In this document: piece after piece, positions 22,583 to 30,605 of the stretch
How positions within the stretch are numbered: the stretch's first letter is position 1
How the letters are laid out: the number at the start of each line of letters is the position of its first letter
IMG/VR virus record: IMGVR_UViG_3300046459_000436
Span: 16,674 to 80,673 of that record
Strand: one strand, 5' to 3'
Origin: a virus
DNA: 64,000 bases
Made by a program: the position numbers and the translations under genes
Notes under the pieces: model-generated
Seen by the model: the letters and a program-made list of their open reading frames with translations, nothing else
Databases searched by the model: none
Told to the model about the DNA's origin: nothing

Positions 22583-22611
22583 TTGATACAAAAGCGAATA
22601 CGCCCTACTGT
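22583..22611 (+). promoter_or_regulatory. Sigma-70-like promoter
   Basis: TTGATA (22583-22588), 17-base spacer, TACTGT (22606-22611). Suits expression of the gene starting at 22741. No clear gene in the 130-base leader. Confidence 0.55.
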
Positions 22612-22740
22612 CGTTCCCGTGAAGGTGGCGCACGCCACAACACAAAGGCCGGACGGTTGCCACCGTCCGGCCTGGGATCAAAGCGGGGTGCAACCCGCCG
22701 ATCAGCTGAGGCCCCATCCGCCTGGAAGGAACTCTCGCCT

Positions 22741-23073
22741 GTGAGCGTACAACAGAGCACATCCGTTCGACCCATCGAGACCCCTGAGGCATCCGTCACG
22801 CCGCCCGCCCTCACCCTGCTGGCGAAGCTGTGGCAGTCGACGCCGCTCCCCCTGCTCCTGGAGGCCGCGAACGCCCGCGTCCTCGACTCGGAAGAGATCG
22901 ACGACGAATGGTTCATGGGCGCTGCGGTACAGCGCAAGGACGGCCGAATGTTCTTCGTGATGCCGCCCAACCGACCCGAGGTAGAGCGCGACACGATCGT
23001 TCGGGACCTGATGGCGCGGATGCTCCGCGTGCCACTGCCCGGGATGACACCCACCGGACGAGTAGCCGCATGA
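22741..23073 (+). CDS. Hypothetical protein
   Basis: 110 residues from GTG 22741 (GGAAGGA upstream). Contains LTLLAKLWQSTPLPLLLEAANA and DDEWFMGAAVQRKDGRMFFV. Small soluble protein; function unknown. Confidence 0.6.
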   Translation: MSVQQSTSVRPIETPEASVTPPALTLLAKLWQSTPLPLLLEAANARVLDSEEIDDEWFMGAAVQRKDGRMFFVMPPNRPEVERDTIVRDLMARMLRVPLPGMTPTGRVAA

Positions 23074-23405
23074 CCGACGGCGGCATCCCCGACTACTACA
23101 TGGAGCGCGCGCGCTTCCTCGCCACCGTCAAGGACATCGGCGAGGGGACCGAGGTGGCCGACGCGGCGCTCGACCTGATGATCAGGCTGGAGAGTTCCAT
23201 CCAGTCACCCTGGGCCGTCACGGACCCGTTCGCCGCCGAGCGCTACCTCGTGGCACGCGGAGCCGACCCGGACGTCGCATCCGAGGAGGGTGTCGTCTTC
23301 GAGATCCAGATGCGCGCCCTCGTCGGCATCGGCCTCGGACGCCCCGTCCAGTCGTTCGACGAGATCGCTGACTGGATCGCCGAACACGTCGACACCACCC
23401 CGTAG
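23070..23405 (+). CDS. Hypothetical protein
   Basis: 111 residues, ATGA overlap with the previous gene. Acidic, helical, ends SFDEIADWIAEHVDTTP. Forms a pair with the gene at 22741. Unknown. Confidence 0.6.
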   Translation: MTDGGIPDYYMERARFLATVKDIGEGTEVADAALDLMIRLESSIQSPWAVTDPFAAERYLVARGADPDVASEEGVVFEIQMRALVGIGLGRPVQSFDEIADWIAEHVDTTP

Positions 23406-23457
23406 TTGTCAGTCCCTGCCCGTATCGTCCACCGTGCCGCACCCGAGAGGAGGCCCC

Positions 23458-24975
23458 GTGCAGACCGAGATCCTGAAGGCGTTCAAGTTCGCGCTCGACC
23501 CGACCAGCGCTCAGATCGAGGCCCTGTCGAGGCATGCGGGTGCGGCGCGGTGGGCGTTCAACCACGCACTCGCGGCGAAAGTCGCGGCGCACGAGCAATG
23601 GCGTAGCGAGGTTGCCGCGCTGGTCGAGGCTGGCACTCCCGAGACGGAAGCGCGCAAGAAAGTGCGCGTGCCGATCCCGATGAAGCCGTCGATCCAGAAG
23701 GCCTTGAACCAAGTCAAGGGCGACTCGCGCACGGGAATTGACGGTGTGTGCCCCTGGTGGCATGAGGTCAACACCTACGCCTTCCAGTCCGCATTCATCA
23801 ACGCGGACCGCGCGTGGAAAAACTGGCTCGACTCCCTGTCCGGAAAGCGCGCTGGCCATCGAGTCGGCTATCCCCGATTCAAGAAGAAAGGGCGGACCCA
23901 GGACTCATTCCGTCTGCACCACGACGTAGACAAGCCAAGAATCCGGCTTGCTGGTTACCGTCGGCTGCGCCTGCCAACAATCGGCGAGATTCGGCTGCAT
24001 GACTCGGCGAAGCGTCTGTCACGATTGATCGACCGTGACAATGCGGTGGTGCAGTCGGTGACGGTGTCTCGTGGCGGTCATCGCTGGTACGCCTCCGTCC
24101 TGTGCAAGGTCGTCGTGGATGTCCCAGCGAAGCCGACTCGGCGACAGGCCGGGCGGGGCACCGTGGGAGTAGACCTCGGGGTGAAGTACCTCGCAGCACT
24201 GTCGCAACCGCTCACGGAAGGCAACGAGTCAACCCAACTAGTCCAGAATCCCCGTCATCTACGCCGCACGGAGAAGCGCCTGACGAAGGCGCAGCGCTCT
24301 CTATCTCGAACAGTCAAGGGTTCTGCGCGGCGAGAGAAGGCCAAGCGCCGCGTCGGCCGGCTGCACCACGAGGTGGCGGCACGCCGCGCAAGCGCCCTAC
24401 ATCAGGTGACCAAGCGACTCGCCACTGAATTCGCCGTGGTGGCCCTTGAGGACTTGAACGTCGCCGGGATGACGCGATCCTCTCGGGGCACCGTGGCGGC
24501 GCCGGGGAAACGGGTGCGACAGAAGGCCGGGCTGAACCGAAGCGTTTCGGATGCAGCTCTAGGTGAGTTCCGGCGGCAGGTCACCTACAAGACTTTCTGG
24601 TACGGGTCGAAGCTGGCGGTCTTGGATCGCTGGTTCCCGTCGAGTAAGACCTGTTCGATGTGTGGGTGGCGAAACCCAAACCTCACGCTCAAGAACAGGG
24701 TGTTCCACTGCGACAACTGCGAGACGGCCATGGACCGGGACCTGAATGCAGCCCGGAACATCGCGCGCCATGCGGTGCCGATTGATCAACACGTCGCCTG
24801 CGATACGCGGGAGACGAAAAACGCCCGTGGAGCCCCTACAAGACCGACCATCCCTCGGGATGGCTGGCAAGGAGCGTCGAAGCGGGAAGACGCGGCTCGC
24901 AAGGCCGCGCCACCCCAGCGGAGTAATCCGCTGGCACTCCCACCCGTGGGCCACGGACAGATCACGCTGTTCTAA
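23458..24975 (+). CDS. tnpB: TnpB, RNA-guided nuclease of IS605/IS607 type
   Basis: 505 residues from GTG 23458 (GAGAGGAGGCC). Contains the N-terminal helical OrfB domain (KAFKFALDPTSAQ; WAFNHALAAK), RuvC acidic residues in GVDLGVKYLAAL, VALEDLNVAGM and CDNCETAMDRDLNAARN, and the zinc finger CSMCGWRN...FHCDNCE. All catalytic positions appear intact. TnpB proteins cut DNA using an omega RNA made from the element's 3' end. No TnpA or serine-recombinase partner is present, so this is an orphan or passenger copy. Confidence 0.9.
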   Translation: MQTEILKAFKFALDPTSAQIEALSRHAGAARWAFNHALAAKVAAHEQWRSEVAALVEAGTPETEARKKVRVPIPMKPSIQKALNQVKGDSRTGIDGVCPWWHEVNTYAFQSAFINADRAWKNWLDSLSGKRAGHRVGYPRFKKKGRTQDSFRLHHDVDKPRIRLAGYRRLRLPTIGEIRLHDSAKRLSRLIDRDNAVVQSVTVSRGGHRWYASVLCKVVVDVPAKPTRRQAGRGTVGVDLGVKYLAALSQPLTEGNESTQLVQNPRHLRRTEKRLTKAQRSLSRTVKGSARREKAKRRVGRLHHEVAARRASALHQVTKRLATEFAVVALEDLNVAGMTRSSRGTVAAPGKRVRQKAGLNRSVSDAALGEFRRQVTYKTFWYGSKLAVLDRWFPSSKTCSMCGWRNPNLTLKNRVFHCDNCETAMDRDLNAARNIARHAVPIDQHVACDTRETKNARGAPTRPTIPRDGWQGASKREDAARKAAPPQRSNPLALPPVGHGQITLF

Positions 24976-25309
24976 CAGCATGATCGGCGAGTGCCCGACC
25001 TGGGTGTACAGGGAGCGATCATCCGAGCATTGCGAGATGTGCCGCCGCCACTTGGACCTAACCCGGGCACGCACGGAGTGATCGGAGACCTCTGTGTCTC
25101 GTCGATGCACCTGGTGCTGTCCAGTCCAAGGGTGCAGGGAGCGATTGAACTTCTCGCAGCCGCTGAGCCAAGAGGTGCCACCGTGTCCCCTGCGCCCCGT
25201 GTTGCCGCCCCGTCGGTGACGCCCGCCACACTCTCCGCCCGCCCCGTTGCCACCCCCGCAACGCCCGGCCACCCTGGCGTCCTCACCGTGGCGACAAGGG
25301 GGCCGGGTC
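24976..25309 (+). ncRNA. Non-coding tail of tnpB, candidate omega RNA region
   Basis: 334 bases without a credible gene. The omega RNA of TnpB typically overlaps the 3' end of tnpB and ends at the element boundary. CAGGGAGCGAT occurs twice in direct orientation (25009-25019 and 25135-25145). The exact ends of the RNA or the element cannot be set from one sequence. Confidence 0.4.
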
Positions 25310-25633
25310 ATGATCTGTCCGTCAGGCAAATGCGGATCGTCGAACGTCGAGTCCCTGCCGCACTACTGGCAGAGTCTCCCCTCGGACAGCCCTCTGAAAG
25401 CGCAGTACGCGGAGCCGCCGGTCGTCGCGGCCCAGTACCTGTGGGCGGTCGGGGGCATCGTTCTGGGTGTGATGACGCTGGCTCGGAGCGTGGTGGCCGG
25501 CCTGCTGTTCGTGGCCCTGGGCGTGGCGTGGTGCGTCGCCACGCATCGGCAGGCGGAGGCTGCGGATTCTGCGCGCGCGGAGTGGGGCAGCTCGCTGATA
25601 TGCCTGGCGTGCACCGGGCAGTTCCTGCCCTGA
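25310..25633 (+). CDS. Small membrane protein with Cys ends
   Basis: 107 residues from ATG 25310. CPSGKCGSS near the N-terminus and CLACTGQFLP at the C-terminus flank two hydrophobic helices (YLWAVGGIVLGVMTL; VVAGLLFVALGVAWCV). The Cys clusters may bind zinc on the cytoplasmic side. Function unknown. Confidence 0.6.
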   Translation: MICPSGKCGSSNVESLPHYWQSLPSDSPLKAQYAEPPVVAAQYLWAVGGIVLGVMTLARSVVAGLLFVALGVAWCVATHRQAEAADSARAEWGSSLICLACTGQFLP

Positions 25634-25655
25634 GCTACCCCCGAGCGCAGCAAAG

Positions 25656-25687
25656 AGCCCCCGGGCCCGTTGTGGGCGCCGGGGGCT
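25656..25687 (+). terminator. Hairpin terminator
   Basis: AGCCCCCGG (25656-25664) and CCGGGGGCT (25679-25687) with a 14-base loop, right after the membrane gene. Confidence 0.7.
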
Positions 25688-25714
25688 TCGTCGGTTCTGC
25701 TGACCGTGGGGTTC

Positions 25715-25748
25715 GTAAGTAAATCGCGCACACTTTCGATTTGCTTAC
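25715..25748. promoter_or_regulatory. 12-bp-arm palindrome upstream of the TA pair
   Basis: GTAAGTAAATCG (25715-25726) and CGATTTGCTTAC (25737-25748), one mismatch, 10-base spacer. A second dyad CCCTAC/GTAGGG lies at 25766-25783. The position upstream of the Panacea gene suggests an autoregulatory operator. Confidence 0.55.
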
Positions 25749-25893
25749 GATGCCGTCCCGGGTCTCCCTACTCACAGGTAGGGCCGTTAGTGTGGACTCG
25801 ATTGGATGGTTCTCCGCACACCATGGGTCCGCCGAGTCGCATGTGGGGGCGACTCGACTACGGTGGAAGCGAGGAACGCAGAGGGGACCGATC

Positions 25894-26346
25894 ATGGCCA
25901 ACGTCAACGACGTAGCCGCATACATTCTGGCCAAAGCCGCACCGATGACCGCCATGAAGCTGCAGAAGCTCTGCTACTTCGCCTACGGCTATCACCTGGC
26001 ATGGGAAGACCGGCAGCTCTTCCCCGAACGGTTCCAGGCCTGGGCGAACGGCCCCGTGTCCCCCACCCTGTACGACAGGCACCGCGGGCGGTTCCAGCTG
26101 AACCGCGGCGACATCGCCGGCGACCCGTCCGTACTGGACGAGGGCGAGTGCGAGACGGTCGACCTGGTCCTTGACGCGATGGGCGGCTTCTCCGCGCACG
26201 AGCTGTCGGGCATGACTCATCGGGCGGGCCCGTGGCTGGCCGCCCGCGAGAGGGCCGGTGCCGCCGATCTGGAGCGGTCCACCGAGGAACTCCGCGACGA
26301 GGACATAGAAGATTTCTTTGGGGCGCTGGCGGGCAGCGACGACTGA
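25894..26346 (+). CDS. Panacea-domain (SocA/DUF4065) antitoxin
   Basis: 150 residues from ATG 25894 (GAGGGGACC upstream). MKLQKLCYFAYGYHLAWEDR and FQAWANGPVSPTLYD are the defining motifs of the Panacea/SocA family; a short acidic tail follows. Panacea antitoxins neutralise diverse toxins by direct binding. The TGATG overlap couples it to the downstream gene, as in known PanAT pairs. Confidence 0.85.
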   Translation: MANVNDVAAYILAKAAPMTAMKLQKLCYFAYGYHLAWEDRQLFPERFQAWANGPVSPTLYDRHRGRFQLNRGDIAGDPSVLDEGECETVDLVLDAMGGFSAHELSGMTHRAGPWLAARERAGAADLERSTEELRDEDIEDFFGALAGSDD

Positions 26347-26816
26347 TGGTCAAGGGGGGAAAGCCGAAGAAGCGGCTCGCTGTGCCCCCGATGGGGCCTG
26401 CGAGCGGCAAGCAGATCGGCAACGCCAAGGGCCTGCTCCCCGGAGCGGGCAACTCGTCCGAGCGGTTGTGCTGGCGCTTCACCTATGTCGATCACGAGAG
26501 CCGCTGGGACTTCTGCGCCATCACGCCAGAGCTGATGTGCGAGATCTTGGGCAAGATGGCCGACTGCGAGTCCATGACCATCGACGAGCTGCGGAAGACC
26601 TGGCGGCTGTTCAAGGATTACGAGTTGCCGGGCGGCCTGTGCAAGGAAGCTCTCGACCGTTTGACGGCGACGGGCCGCGATGACCAGACGAAGATCCAGC
26701 GTCTGGAGTTCAAGGGCACGCAGCGGCTGTACGGCTTCCTCGAAGACAACGTCTTTCACGTCATCTGGTGGGACCCGGACCACGAGGTCTACCCGTCCAC
26801 GCTGAAGCACACCTGA
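26346..26816 (+). CDS. Putative toxin partner of the Panacea antitoxin
   Basis: 156 residues. Basic start (MVKGGKPKKRLAVPP), then LCWRFTYVDHESRWDF and a C-terminal IQRLEFKGTQRLYGFL EDNVFHVIWWDPDHEVYP, a beta-hairpin arrangement like that of RelE-like or other small RNA-targeting toxins. The toxin role rests on operon position; the fold is a guess. Confidence 0.65.
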   Translation: MVKGGKPKKRLAVPPMGPASGKQIGNAKGLLPGAGNSSERLCWRFTYVDHESRWDFCAITPELMCEILGKMADCESMTIDELRKTWRLFKDYELPGGLCKEALDRLTATGRDDQTKIQRLEFKGTQRLYGFLEDNVFHVIWWDPDHEVYPSTLKHT

Positions 26817-26828
26817 CACCGACGGTTG

Positions 26829-27032
26829 TCACCCGAACAGCCCGTCCTGCGGCACGTCGAACCGCCCGACGCCCGGCCCGATCCGGATGCCGAGCTTCTG
26901 CCGACACCGCGGCCCGAGCCGGTACAAACGCGAGATACGGTCGTGCAACTCCTCATCGCACTCGTCGCACGGAACGACGACGCGCCCCGTCGCCAGCTCG
27001 TGGGAGCGGGCGAGGAGCGCGTCAGGAGTCAT
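26829..27032 (-). CDS. DUF6011-like zinc protein
   Basis: 67 residues. VPCDECDEELHDRISRLYRL GPRCRQKLG has the CxxC...GxxC spacing of the small DUF6011 family found in Streptomyces elements. Convergent with the toxin gene (12-base gap). Confidence 0.6.
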   Translation of the reverse strand: MTPDALLARSHELATGRVVVPCDECDEELHDRISRLYRLGPRCRQKLGIRIGPGVGRFDVPQDGLFG

Positions 27033-27047
27033 GCGTCCAGTGTGCGG

Positions 27048-28397
27048 CTACGCGGCGCTCTCGCGGCCGGGGAGGCGCATCTCCAGCGTATGGCCGCCGT
27101 CGACGTCCAGGAGCTTCGCCAGCGGGGCCGTGACGGCCTCGTGGCGCGGGATGGCCAGGGTCTGCGCCTGCTGCGGGATGCGCCCGGTAGCGGCCTGCCG
27201 CGTCCCCCACCCGTTGCGCCGCAGCGTCGCCAGCGCGTAGAGCCGGAGCGGGATGAGGAGTGTCAGGTTCATCAGCGCGTACAGCGGCGCCGCGGCGAAC
27301 GTGAGCAGCCGGTCGGTACGCGGAACCTGGCCGGCTGAGCGGAGGTAGTGCAGCGACCGGAACCACGCGGCGGCCGAGACGTACACGGCGTACCAGGCGA
27401 ACACCGTCCAGGCGTGCGGGTTGGACGCGAATACGGCGAGGGCGACCAGCAGGGCCGAGGTGAACGCGATCCACGTGGCGAGCTCGACGAGGTTGAGCCA
27501 CCAGTAGGCGCGGCCCATCGAACTGACCTTCAAGGCCAGGAGGACGCCCTCGCGGATGAAGCTCTTCGTCCACCTGCATTGTTGAACGAGATACTTCCGA
27601 AGATTCTCCGGCACGTCGGTCCAGGCGACCGCGGTGGGCACGATCAGCGACTGGCCCTCCAGCAGGCAGTAGTACGTGAGCCTGCGGTCGTCGCCGAAGG
27701 TGCACTCCTTGCCGAGGAAGCGCTGCTGCAGGAAGTCATCGAGGTACTTCCGGACCGTCGAGCCGCGATAAAGGGCGAGGCTTCCGCAGGCGCACAGGAC
27801 GGAGCCGAGGCGGGAGTAGGCCACCCGCTCGCCGAGGAACGCATTCTGATACCGCATGTCGATCAGCCGGGTGAGCAGGTTCTTCGAGCGATTCGCAGCC
27901 AGGACCAGCCCGGTAACCGCGTGGACGCGGCGGCGGGCGAACGGCCGGGCGGCCTCCTCGACGGCGTGCTCGTCCAGGACGGTGTCGGAGTCGATGCACA
28001 GGTAGATGTCCGCGTCCTGGCGGGCGTTGAACCCGGCCGCCAACCCGTGGCGTTTGCCTCTGTTGACGGGGAAGCGGATGAAGTCCAGGCGGATCCCGGC
28101 GGCGGCGAACGCCGGGCGCAGCAGGTCGATGACGCCGGCGGCCGAGCGGTCCTTCGAGCAGTCGTCGATGACGGTGAGACTGTCGGGCCGGCGGGTCTGG
28201 TCGAGGATCGATTCCAGGCAGCGGCGGAGGGCGGCAGGCGATTCGTTGAAGGTCGTGACAACTCCGTGAATGACATGGCCGGTCGGCCCTGCCGGCTGCT
28301 GTGCGGTGGGTCTGCGGCGCCGCTTCATGGACGCGAGGAGCTTGATGGCGAGCAGGCTGCCCACGGCTATGCCGTACCAGCCCAGGTGGTTGTGCAC
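27048..28397 (-). CDS. Family-2 glycosyltransferase, hyaluronan/chitin-synthase-like
   Basis: 449 residues from GTG 28397. N-terminal membrane helix (YGIAVGSLLAIKLLASM), GT-A domain with HGVVTTFNESPAAL, VIDDCSKDRS, metal-binding CIDSDT (135-140), GDDRRLTYY (235-243) and the processivity motif QQCRW (272-276), then about four membrane helices. This set is diagnostic of processive beta-glycan synthases such as HasA, NodC and chitin synthase, which polymerise UDP-sugars and extrude the chain. In a phage or plasmid it may alter the host surface. Substrate cannot be told. Confidence 0.85.
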   Translation of the reverse strand: MHNHLGWYGIAVGSLLAIKLLASMKRRRRPTAQQPAGPTGHVIHGVVTTFNESPAALRRCLESILDQTRRPDSLTVIDDCSKDRSAAGVIDLLRPAFAAAGIRLDFIRFPVNRGKRHGLAAGFNARQDADIYLCIDSDTVLDEHAVEEAARPFARRRVHAVTGLVLAANRSKNLLTRLIDMRYQNAFLGERVAYSRLGSVLCACGSLALYRGSTVRKYLDDFLQQRFLGKECTFGDDRRLTYYCLLEGQSLIVPTAVAWTDVPENLRKYLVQQCRWTKSFIREGVLLALKVSSMGRAYWWLNLVELATWIAFTSALLVALAVFASNPHAWTVFAWYAVYVSAAAWFRSLHYLRSAGQVPRTDRLLTFAAAPLYALMNLTLLIPLRLYALATLRRNGWGTRQAATGRIPQQAQTLAIPRHEAVTAPLAKLLDVDGGHTLEMRLPGRESAA

Positions 28398-28434
28398 AGG
28401 GGTCCCCCGTGTAGGTGGTTCGAGTGGTGGTTGG

Positions 28435-28647
28435 TCAGGTGCGGCGGGTCTTGGCCACGACAACGTCTACGCACGCCGCGGGCAGGTCCACGACGCGATC
28501 AAAGTCCCCGAGCCCCACGCCGTGTTGGGCTGCAGCGGCAAGCAGATCCCGGAGCAGCTCCAATGCAGCGGCGCGGGTCTCCGGGCTGATCGCCGGCCCG
28601 TGGCGGTGGACGGCGGCGATGGCCTCGGCCGGGGTGCGGGCGGTCAC
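28435..28647 (-). CDS. Small helical hypothetical
   Basis: 70 residues (AEAIAAVHRHGPAISPETRA ... LGDFDRVVDLPAACVDVVVA). GTGA overlap with the upstream gene. Unknown. Confidence 0.55.
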   Translation of the reverse strand: MTARTPAEAIAAVHRHGPAISPETRAAALELLRDLLAAAAQHGVGLGDFDRVVDLPAACVDVVVAKTRRT

Positions 28648-28805
28648 GGTTTCTCCCCGTATTCGGCGACGGTGTCGACGCTGACGGTGGCCTTGTATCC
28701 GGCGCCGCCGAGCGCCGACTCGATGACGGCGGTGACATCCTCGGCCTCATCCTCGGAGTCGAGGTTGCTAACCCAGATGCTCAGGTTGGCGTAGTGGCTG
28801 CTCAC
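28644..28805 (-). CDS. 53-residue hypothetical
   Basis: From GTG 28805: VSSHYANLSIWVSNLDSEDE then TAVIESALGGAGYKATVSVD; looks like one beta-alpha-beta unit. The start resembles that of the next gene upstream (MSSH...). Confidence 0.55.
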   Translation of the reverse strand: MSSHYANLSIWVSNLDSEDEAEDVTAVIESALGGAGYKATVSVDTVAEYGEKP

Positions 28806-28816
28806 TGCTGGGCTCC

Positions 28817-29035
28817 TCAGGTGCGGTTGGATTCGAGGGAGAAGAACAGGACGACCGGATCCGTGGCACGGACTCGCTCCGAGGCGTCACCGAGGATTGC
28901 CTCGTACACGTCCTGCCGTGTGGTGCCAGGCGCGCGGTCGACGGTGCCGGATACGGTCCGCACCTCCTTTCCGGCTCGGCCTTCCCATTGGATGGTCAGG
29001 ACCCAGAAGAGCCTTGCCGACGCGTGGCTGCTCAT
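28817..29035 (-). CDS. Small beta-rich hypothetical
   Basis: 72 residues from ATG 29035: SSHASARLFWVLTIQWEG ... RQDVYEAILGDASERV ... VVLFFSLESNRT. Compact alpha/beta. Unknown function. Confidence 0.6.
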   Translation of the reverse strand: MSSHASARLFWVLTIQWEGRAGKEVRTVSGTVDRAPGTTRQDVYEAILGDASERVRATDPVVLFFSLESNRT

Positions 29036-29196
29036 CGCTGCTCCTCGTTGTCGCTCCACCGCGCGTCGGCGCTGGGGTCGTAGTGCTCGCGGTTCTCGGC
29101 GCTGCGGCTGTTGATGTGGCCCGGGGACTTCCGGCAGATGAGGGTGCGGCCGTCCTCGGTGCGGGTGGCGAGGCAGAGGTCGCGGGTGCCAGTCAC
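29032..29196 (-). CDS. 54-residue Cys/His peptide
   Basis: From GTG 29196: LCLATRTEDGRTLICRKSPG H then a charged tail. Overlaps both neighbours by ATGA/GTGA. Unknown. Confidence 0.55.
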   Translation of the reverse strand: MTGTRDLCLATRTEDGRTLICRKSPGHINSRSAENREHYDPSADARWSDNEEQR

Positions 29197-29474
29197 GCCG
29201 GGTCCCGTTCGGTGACGGGCTCGACCCGGAGGTCGCGCAGGCCGTGGTCGCGCATCAGGTCGGCAGCCGTCTCGACCAGGGCGCCGCTCAGTTCCACCTC
29301 AAGGGCGGCCAGCAACTCCGGATGCACGGCGGGGTCGTGGCCCCACTCGGCGACCAGCGCGGCTCCGAGATCGCGCATCCCGCTGAGGGGTGAGAGGTAG
29401 CAGGCCTTCAGGTGTTCGTAGTCCCGACGGCCGAGGGTGACGTACTCGCGGGAATCCAGGCCGTATCGGCTCAC
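29193..29474 (-). CDS. Hypothetical protein
   Basis: 93 residues: REYVTLGRRDYEHLKACYLS then helical HPELLAALEVELSGALVETA. Soluble; unknown. Confidence 0.6.
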   Translation of the reverse strand: MSRYGLDSREYVTLGRRDYEHLKACYLSPLSGMRDLGAALVAEWGHDPAVHPELLAALEVELSGALVETAADLMRDHGLRDLRVEPVTERDPA

Positions 29475-29830
29475 GTCGTCCTCCTAGCGTTCGGATGACA
29501 GTCGGCCGTCGGACCGTGCCCGCAGTCGCACGGGCTGCCGGTCGGGGAGTGGAACTGGCAGGCGTCGGCGGGGGCGTCGAGGCCCTCGGTGGGGCCGAAC
29601 CGGGCGCGGGACCCGGTGGGCCATCCGGCGACCACGTCGGCGAAGAAGTGGCCGGCCTGGCTGGCGCGGTCGTCCACGTCGGGGAAGTTCGCGGCCTCCC
29701 GAAGGCGGGCGTCGTAGCGGGTCTCCACGGCGCGGATGAGGAGGTCGAGGTTGGGGAGGCAGTGCTCACGGAATGCGGCCTCGCGTGCGTCCTCCACGGC
29801 CTGCTCGGCGCGCTCCAGCGGGGTGGTCAC
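29471..29830 (-). CDS. Hypothetical protein
   Basis: 119 residues from GTG 29830: ERAEQAVEDAREAAFREHCL PNLDLLIRAVETRYDARL and a Cys/His end (CQFHSPTGSPCDCGHGPTADC). Possible metal site. Unknown function. Confidence 0.6.
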   Translation of the reverse strand: MTTPLERAEQAVEDAREAAFREHCLPNLDLLIRAVETRYDARLREAANFPDVDDRASQAGHFFADVVAGWPTGSRARFGPTEGLDAPADACQFHSPTGSPCDCGHGPTADCHPNARRTT

Positions 29831-30009
29831 GACGTGCTCCGACCGGCGGGCGTGGCCCACTCCAGCAGCCGGTGCAGGGTGTCGCCAGCCACGCTGATGT
29901 CGCTGCCCCAAATGCCGCCCAAGTTCTCGCGGACATCGGCGGCTTCGGCGGCGGTCATGCGGATGGTGATCGCGCCGTCCGGTTCGATGCGGATGGATTC
30001 CACGTGCAT
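29827..30009 (-). CDS. Small hypothetical protein
   Basis: 60 residues from ATG 30009, behind the CCCGAGGAGGGC ribosome-site cassette. HVESIRIEPDGAITIRMTAA EAADVRENLGGIWG; beta-alpha. Unknown. Confidence 0.6.
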   Translation of the reverse strand: MHVESIRIEPDGAITIRMTAAEAADVRENLGGIWGSDISVAGDTLHRLLEWATPAGRSTS

Positions 30010-30032
30010 GCCCTCCTCGGGCTGTCGGTCGG

Positions 30033-30290
30033 TTAGCGCGTGGTGTCTTCTGTGCACCAGGGCGCATCGGCGTCGTCGTAGATGACAGGGGGGTGGGTGT
30101 CGGCGCGGTGGCCTGTCGGGGCGAATGTGATGCGCGTCCTGGCTGTGGCGTCATCCGTCTCGGTGCTGGTGACGGTGCGGTCGTAGCCGGTGCCGTCAGA
30201 GATCCGCATGCCGGGTTTCAGGTCACGGGCCTTGTGCCAGGTGGTGTGGGGGAAGGGGCCGGGCTTTCCGGCGAGGTTGGCGCTTCTCAC
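30033..30290 (-). CDS. Small beta-rich hypothetical
   Basis: 85 residues from GTG 30290, same ribosome-site cassette upstream. ARDLKPGMRISDGTGYDRTV reads like an SH3/Hint-type beta fold entry. Unknown. Confidence 0.6.
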   Translation of the reverse strand: MRSANLAGKPGPFPHTTWHKARDLKPGMRISDGTGYDRTVTSTETDDATARTRITFAPTGHRADTHPPVIYDDADAPWCTEDTTR

Positions 30291-30313
30291 GGTGGCCCTC
30301 CTCGGGCTGTCGG

Positions 30314-30547
30314 TCAGGCGTCGGTGTCGTTGGCGGGCGGCATGTAGTGGACGATGTCGCCGGGCTGGAGCCAGGCGGGCGGCTCCCACAGGTGGGAGTC
30401 GATGTCGAGGAGGTCCAGGCGTAGGCGGGCGGGCTGACCCGGGCACGGGTCCGGAGTGACCTGGTCGACGATGGCGCAGCGGTCGCCGAGGTCGGCGATC
30501 GCGCCGACGGGGAGGCGGTCGGCGGTGTCGAGCGTCATGCGGGACAT
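30314..30547 (-). CDS. Small beta-rich hypothetical
   Basis: 77 residues from ATG 30547, again preceded by the GAGGAGGGC cassette. LPVGAIADLGDRCAIVDQVT then WLQPGDIVHYMPP; likely a small beta barrel. Unknown. Confidence 0.6.
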   Translation of the reverse strand: MSRMTLDTADRLPVGAIADLGDRCAIVDQVTPDPCPGQPARLRLDLLDIDSHLWEPPAWLQPGDIVHYMPPANDTDA

Positions 30548-30605
30548 GTGGCCCTCCTCGGGCTGTCGTCGGCACCCGGCCGCGAAGGACGGGCAGGGGC
30601 GGGGG

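Noticed and set aside
22562-22744. 60-codon plus ORF between GntR and the 22741 gene
   Set aside because: Overlaps a good promoter, no ribosome site, unlikely composition.
24976-25309. Inverted-repeat ends of an insertion sequence
   Set aside because: Only an 11-base direct repeat was found; no terminal inverted repeats or target duplication can be shown.
27348-28589. 413-codon plus-strand open frame
   Set aside because: Antisense of the glycosyltransferase.
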